Origin: Pseudomonas putida
GTDB lineage: Bacteria; Pseudomonadota; Gammaproteobacteria; Pseudomonadales; Pseudomonadaceae
Length of the DNA stretch: 64,000 nt
NCBI RefSeq assembly: GCF_003228315.1
Contig: NZ_CP029693.1
Location: 558,001-622,000 of the forward strand
Direction: 5' to 3'
Shown here: positions 11,389-20,714 of the stretch, one piece after another
How positions within the stretch are numbered: the first letter of the stretch is position 1
Layout: each line of letters opens with the position of its first letter
Notes under the pieces: model-generated
Told to the model about the DNA's origin: nothing
What the model saw: the letters and a program-made list of their open reading frames with translations, nothing else
The model's database searches: none
Translations under genes and position numbers: made by a program

Positions 11389-13344
11389 TCAAAGCTCCCA
11401 CGCGACTTTCAGCCCTTCATAAATCGCTTCTTCGGCCGTGCGCGGCGCCAGGCAGTCGCCGATGCGCCGAAATTCCACCAGGCCTTTCAATTCATCACCC
11501 AGGGTATCCACCGGCTGATGACCCTGGCACAGCACCAGCGTGTCGATGTTTTCCATCAGCATCGCTTCGCCGCTGGCGGTGTGTTGCAGGTAGACGGTGT
11601 TGTCATCGCAACCGTACAGCCGCGCGTAAGGGGTGATCGGGATAGCCAGTTTGTGCAGCTCGCCGGCCAGTTGATCGCGCACATACAGCGGCAGGTTTTC
11701 CCCGCAATGGGTGCCATTGACCGCCAACTGCACCTGATGCCCGGCGCGGGTCAGGCGTTCGGCGATGCCGGGGCCGATCCAGTCGCAGCGCCAGTCCACC
11801 ACCACCACCGACCGGCCGATCTTCACCTCGTCACGCAGCACCTGCCAGGCATCCACCACCTGCAATTCACCGCCGCGTTCGAAGTGCGGCCAGTAGGGCT
11901 CGGCGCCGGTCGCGACGATCACCACGTCGGGTTTTTCCTGCTCCACCAGGGCGCGGTCGACCCGGGTGTTGCGCACCACGCGCACCCCGGCCAGTTCCAT
12001 TTCCCGTTGCAGGTTGGTGCTGGCGCCGCCGAACTCGCTGCGCCGTGGCAGCAATTGCGCGAGCAAGACCTGGCCGCCGAGTTGCGAGCTGGCTTCGTAC
12101 AGCGTCACCTCGTGCCCGTGTTGCGCCGCCACCGCAGCGGCTTTCATGCCGGCGGGGCCACCGCCGGCGATCATGACGCGCTTGCGCGTCTTTGCCGCCT
12201 GACGCTGGCCGAAGATCAGTTCGCGCCCGGTTTCCGGGGCCTGGATACAGGAAATCGGCAGTCCCTTGTGGAAGTGCCCGATGCACGCCTGGTTGCAGGC
12301 GATGCAGGCGCGCACGTCTTCGACATGGCCGGTGTCGGTCTTGTTGGGCATTTGCGGGTCGCAGATCAGCGCACGGGTCATGCCGCAGACATCGGCCTGG
12401 CCACGGGCGATCATCAGCTCGGCCTCCTGGGGCTGGTTGATGCGCCCGGTGACGAACAACGGAATGTCCAGACTGGCCTTGAACGTGCCGCCTTCCCTGG
12501 CCAGATATGCCGCTTCGATGGCCATCGGCGGCACGATGTGCACCGCGCCACCGAGGGACGCCGAGGTGCCGGCGACGATGTGCACGTAATCCAGTTGTGC
12601 CTGCAGCGATTGCACGGCGGCCAGGGATTCGTCTTCGGTCAGGCCTTCAGGGTCGCGCTCGTCGGCGGAAATGCGCAGGCCGACGATGAAGTCTTCGTCG
12701 GTGCTGGCACGAATCGCGGCGATGACTTCGCGCAGGAAACGCAGGCGCTGTTCCAGATCACCGTTGTAGCCATCGGTGCGGCGGTTGACCCGTGGGTTGA
12801 TGAACTGCGCCGGCAGATAGCCGTGGCTGGCCACCACTTCCACACCGTCAATCCCGGCCTCGTGCAGGCGCCGAGCGGCTGCGGCGTAGCCTTCGACGAT
12901 CTCGTCGATCATTCCTTGATCCAGCGCCCGTGGCATCACCCGAAAGCGCTCGTTCGGCACTGCCGAGGCGGAGTAGGCGACCGCCAGCAAGCCGTCGCTG
13001 GACTCCATGATTTCCCGCCCCGGATGGAACACCTGGGACAGCACCACGGTGCCGTGGGCATGGCAGGTGTCGGCGATTTTCCGGTAGCCGTCGATGCAGG
13101 CGTCGTCGGTGGCCATCAGCACGTGGGAGGTGTAGCGGGCACTGTCATGCACACCCGCCACTTGCAGCACGATCAACCCGGCACCGCCTTCGGCGCGTGC
13201 GCGGTGATAGGCGATCAACTGTTCGTTGACCAGGTTGTCGGTGGGCATCGAGGTGTCGTGGCCGCTGGACATGATGCGGTTTTTCAGGCGCTTGCCACGG
13301 ATCTGCAAGGGTTCGAACAGGTGCGCGAAGGCGGGTGTCGACAT
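11389..13344 (-). CDS. Old-yellow-enzyme/2,4-dienoyl-CoA-reductase-type FMN/FAD/4Fe-4S oxidoreductase
   Basis: 651 aa in three parts. There is an FMN TIM barrel (about 1-340; KNRIMSSGHDTSM, ASHGYLPAQFINPRVNRRTDGYGG-like segment), a cysteine cluster CIACNQACIGHFHKGLPISC for a 4Fe-4S centre, and FAD/NAD-binding C-terminal domains (VMIAGGGPAGMKAA). Relatives include 2,4-dienoyl-CoA reductase, trimethylamine dehydrogenase and demethylases of N-methylated compounds. It is divergent from a binding protein and an aldolase. The substrate is not identifiable; demethylation of a small quaternary amine is one possibility. Confidence 0.8.
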   Translation of the reverse strand: MSTPAFAHLFEPLQIRGKRLKNRIMSSGHDTSMPTDNLVNEQLIAYHRARAEGGAGLIVLQVAGVHDSARYTSHVLMATDDACIDGYRKIADTCHAHGTVVLSQVFHPGREIMESSDGLLAVAYSASAVPNERFRVMPRALDQGMIDEIVEGYAAAARRLHEAGIDGVEVVASHGYLPAQFINPRVNRRTDGYNGDLEQRLRFLREVIAAIRASTDEDFIVGLRISADERDPEGLTEDESLAAVQSLQAQLDYVHIVAGTSASLGGAVHIVPPMAIEAAYLAREGGTFKASLDIPLFVTGRINQPQEAELMIARGQADVCGMTRALICDPQMPNKTDTGHVEDVRACIACNQACIGHFHKGLPISCIQAPETGRELIFGQRQAAKTRKRVMIAGGGPAGMKAAAVAAQHGHEVTLYEASSQLGGQVLLAQLLPRRSEFGGASTNLQREMELAGVRVVRNTRVDRALVEQEKPDVVIVATGAEPYWPHFERGGELQVVDAWQVLRDEVKIGRSVVVVDWRCDWIGPGIAERLTRAGHQVQLAVNGTHCGENLPLYVRDQLAGELHKLAIPITPYARLYGCDDNTVYLQHTASGEAMLMENIDTLVLCQGHQPVDTLGDELKGLVEFRRIGDCLAPRTAEEAIYEGLKVAWEL

Positions 13345-13370
13345 GGTGCGGCTACTCCAGACAGGCTGGC

Positions 13371-13476
13371 CCCTGTAGGAGCGAGCATGCTCGCGATGGT
13401 GGTCCGGGCACCGATGGGAATCAGACAGCCCGTGTTTTCGTTAACGTCCATCGCGAGCAGGCTCGCTCCTACAGGG
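13371..13476. repeat. REPIN in the 315-bp divergent gap
   Basis: The REPIN is in reverse-core orientation. The rest of the 13345-13659 gap contains an AT-rich stretch around 13500-13560 that is probably promoter DNA for the divergent genes. A short in-frame-looking ATG at 13623 opens no conserved protein. No gene was seen in the gap. Confidence 0.88.
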
Positions 13477-13659
13477 GTCACAGGTTTCGGCGTTGTTATT
13501 ATTGTTCTATAGAAATTTACCAGCAGTAAAAAATCAACTTGTTTTTTTACTATGGCTTGCAGTAGTTTCATTCCGAGCCCGCTCCCGGGCCGCACCTCAC
13601 AACAATAAAAAGGACCATTCCGATGTCAGTCGGGGCGGTACCTGCAAGAGGAACCTTCG

Positions 13660-14709
13660 ATGAAATCGCGAATGCTCAAGCACGGTTTTTATCCCTTGAT
13701 GCTGTCCATGGCCTTAGGGCTTGGCAACGCTCAGGCAGGATCGGACATGGTGGTGGTCGGATACGGCGGGGCCGGGCAGAAAGCCCTCGACGCGGCGTTC
13801 TTCCAGCCGTTCGCCACGCTGGATCAAAGCAAGGTCATGCAGGCCGAATACAACGGTGAGATGGCCAGGATCAAAGTGATGGTCGACACCGGCAACGTCG
13901 ACTGGGACGTGGTGCAGATCGAAGGCCCGGACCTGATGCGCGGGTGCGAAGAAGGCATGTACGAGCGCCTTGACTGGAAGCGGCTGGGGCGTGCCGAGCA
14001 GTTGATTCCCGAAGCGGCACAGGAATGTGGATCGGCGGCCATGGTCTGGAGCGTGGCGATTGCCTACGACACCGACAAACTGGCGCAAGCCCCGACCTCC
14101 TGGGCCGATTTCTGGGACGTGAAGAAAACCCCCGGCAAGCGTGGGCTGCGCAAGCGCGCGGTGTACAACCTGGAATTCGCCTTGCTGGCCGACGGAGTGA
14201 AAACCGAAGACGTCTACAAGGTACTCGCCACCCCGCAAGGCGTGGACCGCGCGTTCGCCAAACTGACCGAACTCAAGCCCAACATCCAGTGGTGGGAGGC
14301 GGGCGCGCAACCTCCTCAATGGCTGATGTCGGGCGACGTGGTGATGACCTCGACCTACAGCGGACGCATTGCCGACGCCGCGCAAAAAGGCAGCCACCTT
14401 GGGCTGGTGTGGCCCGGCAGTCTGTACGGCATGGATTACTGGGCGATCATCAAGGGCTCCAAACATGTGGATCAGGCCAAGCGCTTCATCGCGTTTACCA
14501 ATCAGCCGGATAACCAGGTCAACTACGTGAACCTGATTCCTTACGGGCCGACCAACACCCTGGCCGCCGCGCAACTGGACGACAAACTGGCCAAGTGGGT
14601 GCCCACCGCACCGCAGAACCTCAAGGGTGCGCTGTCGATGAACGTCGGCTTCTGGGTTGACCATGGCGAAGAACTGGAAGAACGCTTCAACGCCTGGGCC
14701 AGCAAGTAA
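13660..14709 (+). CDS. Extracellular solute-binding protein (spermidine/putrescine-type, family 1)
   Basis: 349 aa. The signal peptide ends near GNAQA, followed by MVVVGYGGAGQKALDAAFFQPF, the usual start of a PotD/iron-type family 1 binding protein. AGAGG-like RBS (AAGAGGAA) precedes the ATG. No permease or ATPase lies beside it. The next gene is a class II aldolase after a 73-bp gap with a strong hairpin. The solute is unknown. Confidence 0.8.
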   Translation: MKSRMLKHGFYPLMLSMALGLGNAQAGSDMVVVGYGGAGQKALDAAFFQPFATLDQSKVMQAEYNGEMARIKVMVDTGNVDWDVVQIEGPDLMRGCEEGMYERLDWKRLGRAEQLIPEAAQECGSAAMVWSVAIAYDTDKLAQAPTSWADFWDVKKTPGKRGLRKRAVYNLEFALLADGVKTEDVYKVLATPQGVDRAFAKLTELKPNIQWWEAGAQPPQWLMSGDVVMTSTYSGRIADAAQKGSHLGLVWPGSLYGMDYWAIIKGSKHVDQAKRFIAFTNQPDNQVNYVNLIPYGPTNTLAAAQLDDKLAKWVPTAPQNLKGALSMNVGFWVDHGEELEERFNAWASK

Positions 14710-14716
14710 ACGACGG

Positions 14717-14744
14717 CGGCTGGACGTCGGAGCACGTCCAGCCG
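14717..14744. terminator. Intercistronic hairpin after the binding-protein gene
   Basis: Arms CGGCTGGACGT and ACGTCCAGCCG (11 bp, perfect) close a 6-nt loop. There is no T-run, so it is either a weak terminator or a stabiliser of the upstream mRNA, as is common after binding-protein genes. Confidence 0.6.
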
Positions 14745-14782
14745 TACTGTCTGCCAGCCGAATTGCCTGGAGAACCACAACA

Positions 14783-15565
14783 ATGAATGACCTGACTGCC
14801 GTGCCTGCGCGCAGCACCACTGAACAGCGCCTGCGCGAAGAACTGGCCGCCTGTTACCGCCTGATTGCGCATTTCCGCATGACCGACCTGATCTTCACTC
14901 ACATTTCCGTGCGTCTGCCGGGGCCGGAGCATCATTTTCTGATCAACCCTTATGGGCTGATGTTCGATGAGATCACCGCGTCGAACCTGGTGAAGATCGA
15001 CTTGAACGGGCAGGCGGTTGAGCCGTCGCCGTATCCGGTCAATCCGGCCGGCTTCGTGATCCACAGTGCGATCCACGGCGCCCGTGAAGACGCGCAATGT
15101 GTGCTGCATACCCACACCAAATCCGGTTGCGCAGTCGCTGCCTTGAAGTGCGGGTTGTTGCCGGTGAACCAGATTTCCATGGAGTTCTACGGCAAGGTTG
15201 CCTACCACGACTACGAGGGCGTGGCGCTGGACATGAGCGAGCAGCAGCGGCTGGTGGCGGACATGGGTGACAAGCCGGTGTTGATGTTGCGCAACCATGG
15301 GTTGCTGACCGTGGGCGAGACAGTGAGCCAGGCGTTCCTGCGCATGTATTACCTGGAAAAGGCCTGTGAAATTCAGCTGGCGGCGCAAGCTGCGGGGGAG
15401 CTGGTATTGCCGCCGGCTGAGGTGTGCGAGCACACCGAACGGCAGTTCAATGATCCGGGACGGCCGCTGGAGGAGGGTGAGTTGGCTGATCCGGATGCCA
15501 TGCAACTGGCCTGGGCGGCGTTGTTGCGGATGCTGGAGCGGGTGGCGCCGGGGTATCGGGATTGA
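14783..15565 (+). CDS. Class II aldolase/adducin family protein
   Basis: 260 aa. Family metal-site histidines are visible in VLHTHTKSG and LRNHGLLTVG, with an early FTHISVRLPG segment. These zinc enzymes cleave or epimerise sugar phosphates or related hydroxy acids; a group of similar proteins acts on non-sugar substrates. The start is set by GGAG 9 nt before ATG 14783. It lies downstream of an orphan binding protein and upstream of a BetI-like regulator, and may act on whatever that protein imports. Confidence 0.82.
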   Translation: MNDLTAVPARSTTEQRLREELAACYRLIAHFRMTDLIFTHISVRLPGPEHHFLINPYGLMFDEITASNLVKIDLNGQAVEPSPYPVNPAGFVIHSAIHGAREDAQCVLHTHTKSGCAVAALKCGLLPVNQISMEFYGKVAYHDYEGVALDMSEQQRLVADMGDKPVLMLRNHGLLTVGETVSQAFLRMYYLEKACEIQLAAQAAGELVLPPAEVCEHTERQFNDPGRPLEEGELADPDAMQLAWAALLRMLERVAPGYRD

Positions 15566-15592
15566 TCCTGGACCTGTGTCGAATCGGCTGAC

Positions 15593-15752
15593 GCCATCGC
15601 GGGCAAGCCTTGCTCCTACAGATTTCGGTCGTTTGCAAAACTTTCATCCGACTCGGTCCTGTAGGAGCAAGGCTTGCCCGCGATGGCGGTGTGTCAGCCA
15701 ATGAAGATGTCGAAGCTGCCGGCTCATCGCGAGCAGGCTCGCTCCTGCAGGG
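15593..15752. repeat. REP cluster (three units, two sequence types)
   Basis: A GCGGGCAAGCCTTGCTCC-type inverted pair (15593-15621 and 15658-15688) is followed by a single CGCGAGCAGGCTCGCTCC-type unit (15724-15752). Two REP subfamilies are thus side by side. Confidence 0.88.
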
Positions 15753-15824
15753 ATTCTTGCTGTACAGTCGTTCAGCTCGCCAGCAAAACGCGAGCCCCAT
15801 GACTGAATCCAGGAGCGTGTCGCC

Positions 15825-16463
15825 ATGAATCAGGAAGCCCGTTTTTCCCGCATGGAACCGGAGTTGCGCAAGGCCAATCTGATCGAGGCGACGCTGGTGT
15901 GCCTCAAGCGGCATGGCTTCCAGGGCGCTTCGATCCGCAAGATTTCTGCCGAGGCCGGTGTGTCGGTCGGGCTGATCAGCCATCACTATTCCGGCAAGGA
16001 CGAATTGGTGGCCGAGGCGTACATGTCGATCACCAACCGGGTCATGACCCTGCTGCGCGACGCCATGGAACAGGCGGCACCCAATGCCCGCGAGCGGCTG
16101 TCGGCGTTTTTCCGCGGTTCGTTCTCTGCCGAACTGCTCGACCCGCAACTGATCGATGCCTGGCTGGCGTTCTGGGGCGCGGTGAAGACCGCCGAGGCGA
16201 TCAACCAGGCGCACGATCATTCCTACGGCGAGTACCGCGCCATCCTGCGCAAGGTGTTGACGGAGCTGGCGCAGGAAGAAGGCTGGGAACATTTCGACGC
16301 CGATCTGGCGGCGATCAGCCTCAGCGCCTTGCTCGACGGCCTGTGGCTGGAGTCGGGCCTGAACCCCGGCACCTTTACCCCGGAGCAGGGCATCCAGATT
16401 TGCGAGGCCTGGGTCGACGGTTTGCAGGCCGGTGGTCGCCAGCGATTTTCAATCAAGGCGTAG
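15825..16463 (+). CDS. TetR/BetI-family transcriptional regulator
   Basis: 212 aa. The N-terminal HTH (GFQGASIRKISAEAGVSVGLISHHYSGKDEL) and the C-terminal region (SFSAELLDPQLIDAWLAFWGAV, LDGLWLESGLNPGTFTP) closely resemble BetI. AGGAG precedes the ATG. BetI itself represses choline-betaine genes, but no bet genes are near. It may regulate the preceding aldolase/binding protein genes or something remote. Confidence 0.82.
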   Translation: MNQEARFSRMEPELRKANLIEATLVCLKRHGFQGASIRKISAEAGVSVGLISHHYSGKDELVAEAYMSITNRVMTLLRDAMEQAAPNARERLSAFFRGSFSAELLDPQLIDAWLAFWGAVKTAEAINQAHDHSYGEYRAILRKVLTELAQEEGWEHFDADLAAISLSALLDGLWLESGLNPGTFTPEQGIQICEAWVDGLQAGGRQRFSIKA

Positions 16464-16481
16464 CGTGCAGACGAGCAGCTG

Positions 16482-16497
16482 TTGATCGACTGTTCAG
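16482..16497. promoter_or_regulatory. Weak TetR-type operator-like palindrome before aruR
   Basis: TTGATCGACTGTTCAG resembles the TTGAAC-N4-GTTCAA operators seen elsewhere in the window, with two mismatches from perfect symmetry. A further TGTAACA at 16521-16527 recurs upstream of other aru units. Low confidence. Confidence 0.25.
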
Positions 16498-16577
16498 CTA
16501 TGGATACTCTCTGGCGCACATGTAACAAAACACTCTAATAAGAAATACGCCTTCGGGCCTGTGCAGGACATCCAGTA

Positions 16578-17294
16578 ATGACGCCTCGGGTACTGATCGT
16601 CGATGACGATCCGCTGATTCGCGATCTGTTGCACGCCTACCTGTCCCAGGAAGGCTACGAAGTTCATTGCGCCGCCACGGCGGAACTGGCCGAAACCTTC
16701 CTCGCCAGCCAGGCCGTGGATCTGGTCATGCTCGATATCCGCCTGCCGGGCAAGGACGGCCTGACCCTGACCCGCGAACTGCGGGTGCGTTCGGAAGTGG
16801 GGATCATCCTGATCACCGGGCGCAACGATGAAGTCGACCGCATCGTCGGCCTTGAATGCGGCGCCGATGACTACGTGATCAAACCCCTCAATCCACGGGA
16901 ACTGGTGTCCCGGGCGAAGAACCTGATTCGCCGGGTTCGCCATGCGCAATCGCCGCAGCCGGTGGCGGCGGTGTCCAAACCGGTCAAACAGTTCGCCGAT
17001 TGGGCGCTGGATACCGACCGTCGCCGCCTGATCGACCCGGCGGGCGGTGAAACCCTGCTGACCCACGGCGAATACCAGCTGCTCAGCGTGTTCCTGCGCA
17101 ACAGCGGCCACACCCTCAGTCGCGATCAGTTGATGGACCAGATCCGTAACCGCGAATGGGTGCCCAACGACCGCTCCATCGACGTGCTGGTGGGCCGCTT
17201 GCGGCGCAAGTTGCACGACGATCCCGCCGAACCGCAATTGATCATCACCATCCATGGCGCCGGTTACCTATTCACCGCCAGCCTGGCGGCATGA
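16578..17294 (+). CDS. aruR: Response regulator AruR (OmpR/TorR type)
   Basis: 238 aa. The receiver domain has acidic residues IVDDDP and phospho-acceptor Asp53 in VMLDIRLPG, and the Lys in VIKPLNP. The C-terminal winged helix ends IHGAGYLF. In P. aeruginosa AruRS controls the arginine transaminase genes aruHI, and the same gene order follows here (from memory of that locus). Its stop overlaps the start of the next gene (ATGA), so the three signalling genes form one operon. Confidence 0.85.
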   Translation: MTPRVLIVDDDPLIRDLLHAYLSQEGYEVHCAATAELAETFLASQAVDLVMLDIRLPGKDGLTLTRELRVRSEVGIILITGRNDEVDRIVGLECGADDYVIKPLNPRELVSRAKNLIRRVRHAQSPQPVAAVSKPVKQFADWALDTDRRRLIDPAGGETLLTHGEYQLLSVFLRNSGHTLSRDQLMDQIRNREWVPNDRSIDVLVGRLRRKLHDDPAEPQLIITIHGAGYLFTASLAA

Positions 17295-18067
17295 TGCGAC
17301 TGCTTTGGCTGATGCTGGCGCTGCTCGCCAGCCATCAGGCGCTGGCGCTGGAGAAAGTGCGCTACTGCGATTACCCGGTCTATCCGCCGGTTTCCTGGAG
17401 CGACGGCAAGCAGGTCCGTGGCCTGGCGCCGAGCGTGGTGAAAAAACTGTTTGGCGAACTGGGCTACGAGGTCGAGATCGTCGTGCTGGGCAACTGGAAG
17501 CGCTGCCTGCTCGATGCCGCCGAAGGTCGGGTCGATGTGGTGCTGGCCTACAGCAGCGCGGAGCGTGCGCGCAGCCTGCTGTTTTCCACGGTGCCGGTGT
17601 TGCGTGAAGAAGTGGCGTTGTTCATCAATCGCCAGCACCCGGTGAAATTCGAGCGGCTCGAAGACCTCGCCCATTACCGTGGCGGCTTGTTGTTCGGTGA
17701 AAGCTACGGCCCGGAATTCGATCGCCTGGTGGCGCAAAACAACAATATCGAATGGGTTGCGGAAAGCCGGCAGAACTTCGGCAAGCTGATCCGCGGGCGT
17801 ATCGATTTCATCACCCAGGAGCGTCGCACCGGCCAGCTGTACGTGGAAAACCTGCCCGGCGCGCAAGACATCGTCGCCTTGCCCAATGCCCTGAGCGTTG
17901 ACTACCTGCGGGTTGCCGTTTCGCGTCTTTCGCCCTTGGCCATACGCATGCCTGACATCAACGCGCAACTGCAACGCATGGTCGATGCCGGCGATATCGA
18001 ACGCCTGCTCAATGAAAGCGAAGTGACCTACCGCGACATGATCAACCTGCCGGCGGATGCCCGATGA
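17291..18067 (+). CDS. Periplasmic family 3 solute-binding protein, probable sensor partner of AruS
   Basis: 258 aa. A signal peptide ([19 protein letters not shown]) is followed by a family 3 amino-acid-binding domain ([16 protein letters not shown] ... [21 protein letters not shown]). It is locked between aruR and aruS by 4-bp overlaps on both sides. That arrangement suggests that it senses an extracellular amino acid and passes the signal to AruS, as TorT does for TorS, rather than feeding a transporter. The ligand is probably arginine or a related cation; this is inference. Confidence 0.8.
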   Translation: MMRLLWLMLALLASHQALALEKVRYCDYPVYPPVSWSDGKQVRGLAPSVVKKLFGELGYEVEIVVLGNWKRCLLDAAEGRVDVVLAYSSAERARSLLFSTVPVLREEVALFINRQHPVKFERLEDLAHYRGGLLFGESYGPEFDRLVAQNNNIEWVAESRQNFGKLIRGRIDFITQERRTGQLYVENLPGAQDIVALPNALSVDYLRVAVSRLSPLAIRMPDINAQLQRMVDAGDIERLLNESEVTYRDMINLPADAR

Positions 18068-20325
18068 TCAACGCCCGTCCCGGCGGCCTGCTGCGGCGCC
18101 TGTTGCTGTTCATTCTGTTGTTCAGCCTGTGTTTCACCGTGCTCGCCAGCAGCGTGCAGTTGTACATCGAATATCGCCGGGAAATGCGCGACATCGATTC
18201 GCGCATGGAGCTGATCCGCGCCGGCTATCTGGCGAGTCTGGAGCGCAGCTTGTGGGACTTGAACCAGGAGCAGTTGAACGTGCAATTGCGCGGCCTGGTG
18301 GATTTTTCCGACGTGGCGCGGGTGCACCTGACCAGTGCCGATTACGATCTTTTGCAGGGCAATCCGGAGCCCGTCGGGCCGTTGCGCATTGAGCGCTTTG
18401 CCCTCGACTATCAGCCGCCTTCCGGGCCGCTGCGTCACCTTGGCGAGCTTGAAGTCAGCACCGATCTGGGCGCGGTTTATCAGCGTCTGTACGCCAGCGG
18501 TTTGACCAGCCTGCTGTGGATGGGCGCATTCCTCTGTGGGCTGGCGGTGGCGTTGTCGGGCCTGTTCTATCGCCTGGTCACCCGGCACCTGCAAGTCATG
18601 GCCGAATTTGCCCGGCGCATTGCCGCAGGTGAATGGCACGAGCCGTTGCGCCTGTACAAGAGGCGCAGCGCGCAGCGAGATGAAATCGACACGGTCGCCG
18701 ATGCGCTGGACGACATGCGCCGGGCGATCCTCAGCGACATCGACCGCCGCGAAAGCGATCGACTGGCCCTGCAGGACAACCGCGATGAACTGCAGCGCAA
18801 GGTCGAGCGACGCACCGCCAGCCTGATGCGCGCCAAGGAAGAAGCCGAAGCGGCCAACCAGGCCAAGTCGCGATTCCTCGCCACCATGAGCCACGAGTTG
18901 CGCACGCCGCTCAACGGCATTCTCGGCATGGCCGAGTTGTTGCGCGGTGCGAGCCTCAATCAGCAGGACAGCAAGCGTCTGGATGCCTTGCACAAGGCCG
19001 GTGAAGGTTTGCTGAGTATCCTCAACGAAGTGTTGTTTTTCGCGAAGTTAGAGGAGGGCGCGAGCCTGCCGGAACCGGTGGATTTCTCGATCCGCCAATT
19101 GCTCGACGAAGTGCTGACCCTGCTCGAGCCCAAGGCGCTGAGCAACCAGACCCTCCTGCTGTGCCGAGTCGATGAGCGATTGGCGGCGCGTCACCACGGT
19201 GCCGAGCAATTCCTGCGGCAGATCCTCAGCAACCTGCTGGCCAATGCAATCAAGTTCACCGAAGACGGCGAAGTCAGTGTCGAGGTGGCATTGCTCAACC
19301 AGGCCGATGGACAGGGCGGGCAGCACTTGCGGATCAGCGTCGTGGACAACGGCATTGGTATCTCGCCGCAGATGCAGGCGAAGATTTTCGAGCGTTTCAC
19401 TCAGGCCAGCGAAGAAATCGCCCAGCGCTTTGGCGGCACCGGGCTGGGGCTGGCGATTTGCAAACACCTGGTGGAATACATGGGTGGCCGCATCGGGGTC
19501 AGCAGCGAAGTCGGGCAAGGCAGTTGTTTCTGGTTCGAACTGACCTTGCAGCCGGCCAGCGATACCAGCGACGAAACCATGGTCAGTACACCGGGTGCGG
19601 CGCTGGACATTCTGGTGGTCGAGGATGTGGCGCTCAACCGCGAAGTGGCCGAGGGACTGCTGCAACGGGACGGGCATAGGGTGTGGCTGGCGGTCGACGC
19701 CGAACAGGCACTGGAGCAATGCGCCGGGCGCACCTTCGATCTGATCCTGCTGGATGTGCACCTGCCGGGCATGAGTGGGGTCGAGTTGTGCAGCCGGCTG
19801 CGCAGCAGCGACGGACCGAATCGCCAGACGCCAATGATCGCGCTCACCGCCAGCGTCCAGCCGGCCCTGGTTCGCGGGTACCTGGATGCGGGCATGGACG
19901 GCATCCTCGCCAAGCCGCTGAAGCTGGAAAGCCTGCGTCAGGTTCTGGCGGGGCAGGTCGCGGTCAAAGAGCCGCTGCAAGCGGGCGGGAGCATGGATTG
20001 GCAGCTGCTGCAAACCCATCGCACCCTGCTCGGCGAGCAGAAGGTTCAAGGCTTGTTGACGGTTCTGCGCGATTCGATCCTTCAGCATCGCGACGCGCTG
20101 GATGAAGCGATCGGGGCTGACGATTGCACGGAGGTTGCGCAATTGGCGCATCGATTGGCGGGCAGCAGTGATTCGTTGGGGTTCAGTGGGTTGGCGGCGG
20201 TCATGCGCCAGTTGGAAACGGCGGCACTGGGTAATGAAGAATCAGCGATTCGTGAACTGGCACCGACCGTTCACGCGCAAATGCAGCGGGCGTTGCAAAT
20301 CCTGCAAGACCTGCTGGGAGGATGA
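18064..20325 (+). CDS. aruS: Tripartite hybrid sensor histidine kinase AruS
   Basis: 753 aa. Two membrane helices (about 10-32 and 150-172) bracket a periplasmic sensor. HAMP-like and coiled-coil regions follow. The kinase core has phospho-His277 in [15 protein letters not shown] and N/G boxes ([27 protein letters not shown]). A receiver follows with Asp564 in [10 protein letters not shown]. The C-terminal HPt domain has His696 in [15 protein letters not shown] phosphorelay to AruR is expected. It is coupled to the upstream binding-protein gene. Confidence 0.87.
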   Translation: MINARPGGLLRRLLLFILLFSLCFTVLASSVQLYIEYRREMRDIDSRMELIRAGYLASLERSLWDLNQEQLNVQLRGLVDFSDVARVHLTSADYDLLQGNPEPVGPLRIERFALDYQPPSGPLRHLGELEVSTDLGAVYQRLYASGLTSLLWMGAFLCGLAVALSGLFYRLVTRHLQVMAEFARRIAAGEWHEPLRLYKRRSAQRDEIDTVADALDDMRRAILSDIDRRESDRLALQDNRDELQRKVERRTASLMRAKEEAEAANQAKSRFLATMSHELRTPLNGILGMAELLRGASLNQQDSKRLDALHKAGEGLLSILNEVLFFAKLEEGASLPEPVDFSIRQLLDEVLTLLEPKALSNQTLLLCRVDERLAARHHGAEQFLRQILSNLLANAIKFTEDGEVSVEVALLNQADGQGGQHLRISVVDNGIGISPQMQAKIFERFTQASEEIAQRFGGTGLGLAICKHLVEYMGGRIGVSSEVGQGSCFWFELTLQPASDTSDETMVSTPGAALDILVVEDVALNREVAEGLLQRDGHRVWLAVDAEQALEQCAGRTFDLILLDVHLPGMSGVELCSRLRSSDGPNRQTPMIALTASVQPALVRGYLDAGMDGILAKPLKLESLRQVLAGQVAVKEPLQAGGSMDWQLLQTHRTLLGEQKVQGLLTVLRDSILQHRDALDEAIGADDCTEVAQLAHRLAGSSDSLGFSGLAAVMRQLETAALGNEESAIRELAPTVHAQMQRALQILQDLLGG

Positions 20326-20407
20326 TTCCAGGCACACCGAAATCAATTGTGGGGGGGGCTCCCACAGGTGAGTGTCGTAAACAAAATTTGCGGTGGGTAC
20401 AAAATTT

Positions 20408-20500
20408 GTGGGAGCAAGGCTTGCCCGCGATGAGGTCGGCACATTCAACATGAATGCTGACTGACCTGACGCCATCGCGAGCAAGCTTTGCTCCCACAGG
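20408..20500. repeat. REP doublet in the 389-bp gap before the permease
   Basis: A GGAGCAAGGCTTGCCCGCGATG-type unit (20408-20432) is paired with an inverted CATCGCGAGCAAGCTTTGCTCC unit (20472-20500). The rest of the gap holds a possible promoter region and a short leader ORF. Confidence 0.85.
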
Positions 20501-20630
20501 GAAATGTGTACAAGGTTGTTACGACTTTTTACATCTTTGATCTTTACGTACAACAGGGCCTTACATGGCTTTCCAATAATCGACGCAACCGCCGCAGCGC
20601 GGTCTTCGAAGCTTATTGGAGATAATAATA

Positions 20631-20705
20631 ATGAACCGCCGTAAAGCTGATCCTTCCCCGCGCCGTGACGTCCTGTCATGCGCCATGCACCTCATTGAAT
20701 GCTGA
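20631..20705 (+). CDS. Possible 24-aa leader peptide upstream of the amino acid permease
   Basis: ATG with GGAG nine bases upstream opens a 24-codon frame ending at TGA 20705, nine bases before the permease ATG. The peptide (starting MNRRKADPSPRR) is rich in arginine, four of the first 12 residues. It could be a regulatory leader or simply couple translation to the permease. No homologue is known to me. Confidence 0.4.
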   Translation: MNRRKADPSPRRDVLSCAMHLIEC

Positions 20706-20714
20706 GGTGCCGAC

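Noticed and set aside
11518..13512. 664-codon open frame on the plus strand
   Set aside because: It is antisense to the oxidoreductase at 11389-13344, which has clear FMN, Fe-S and FAD motifs. The plus frame has no recognisable domain and is a high-GC shadow.
15593..15752. Possible CRISPR array from repeated palindromes
   Set aside because: The units are inverted REP pairs of two types with irregular spacing, and there are no cas genes.
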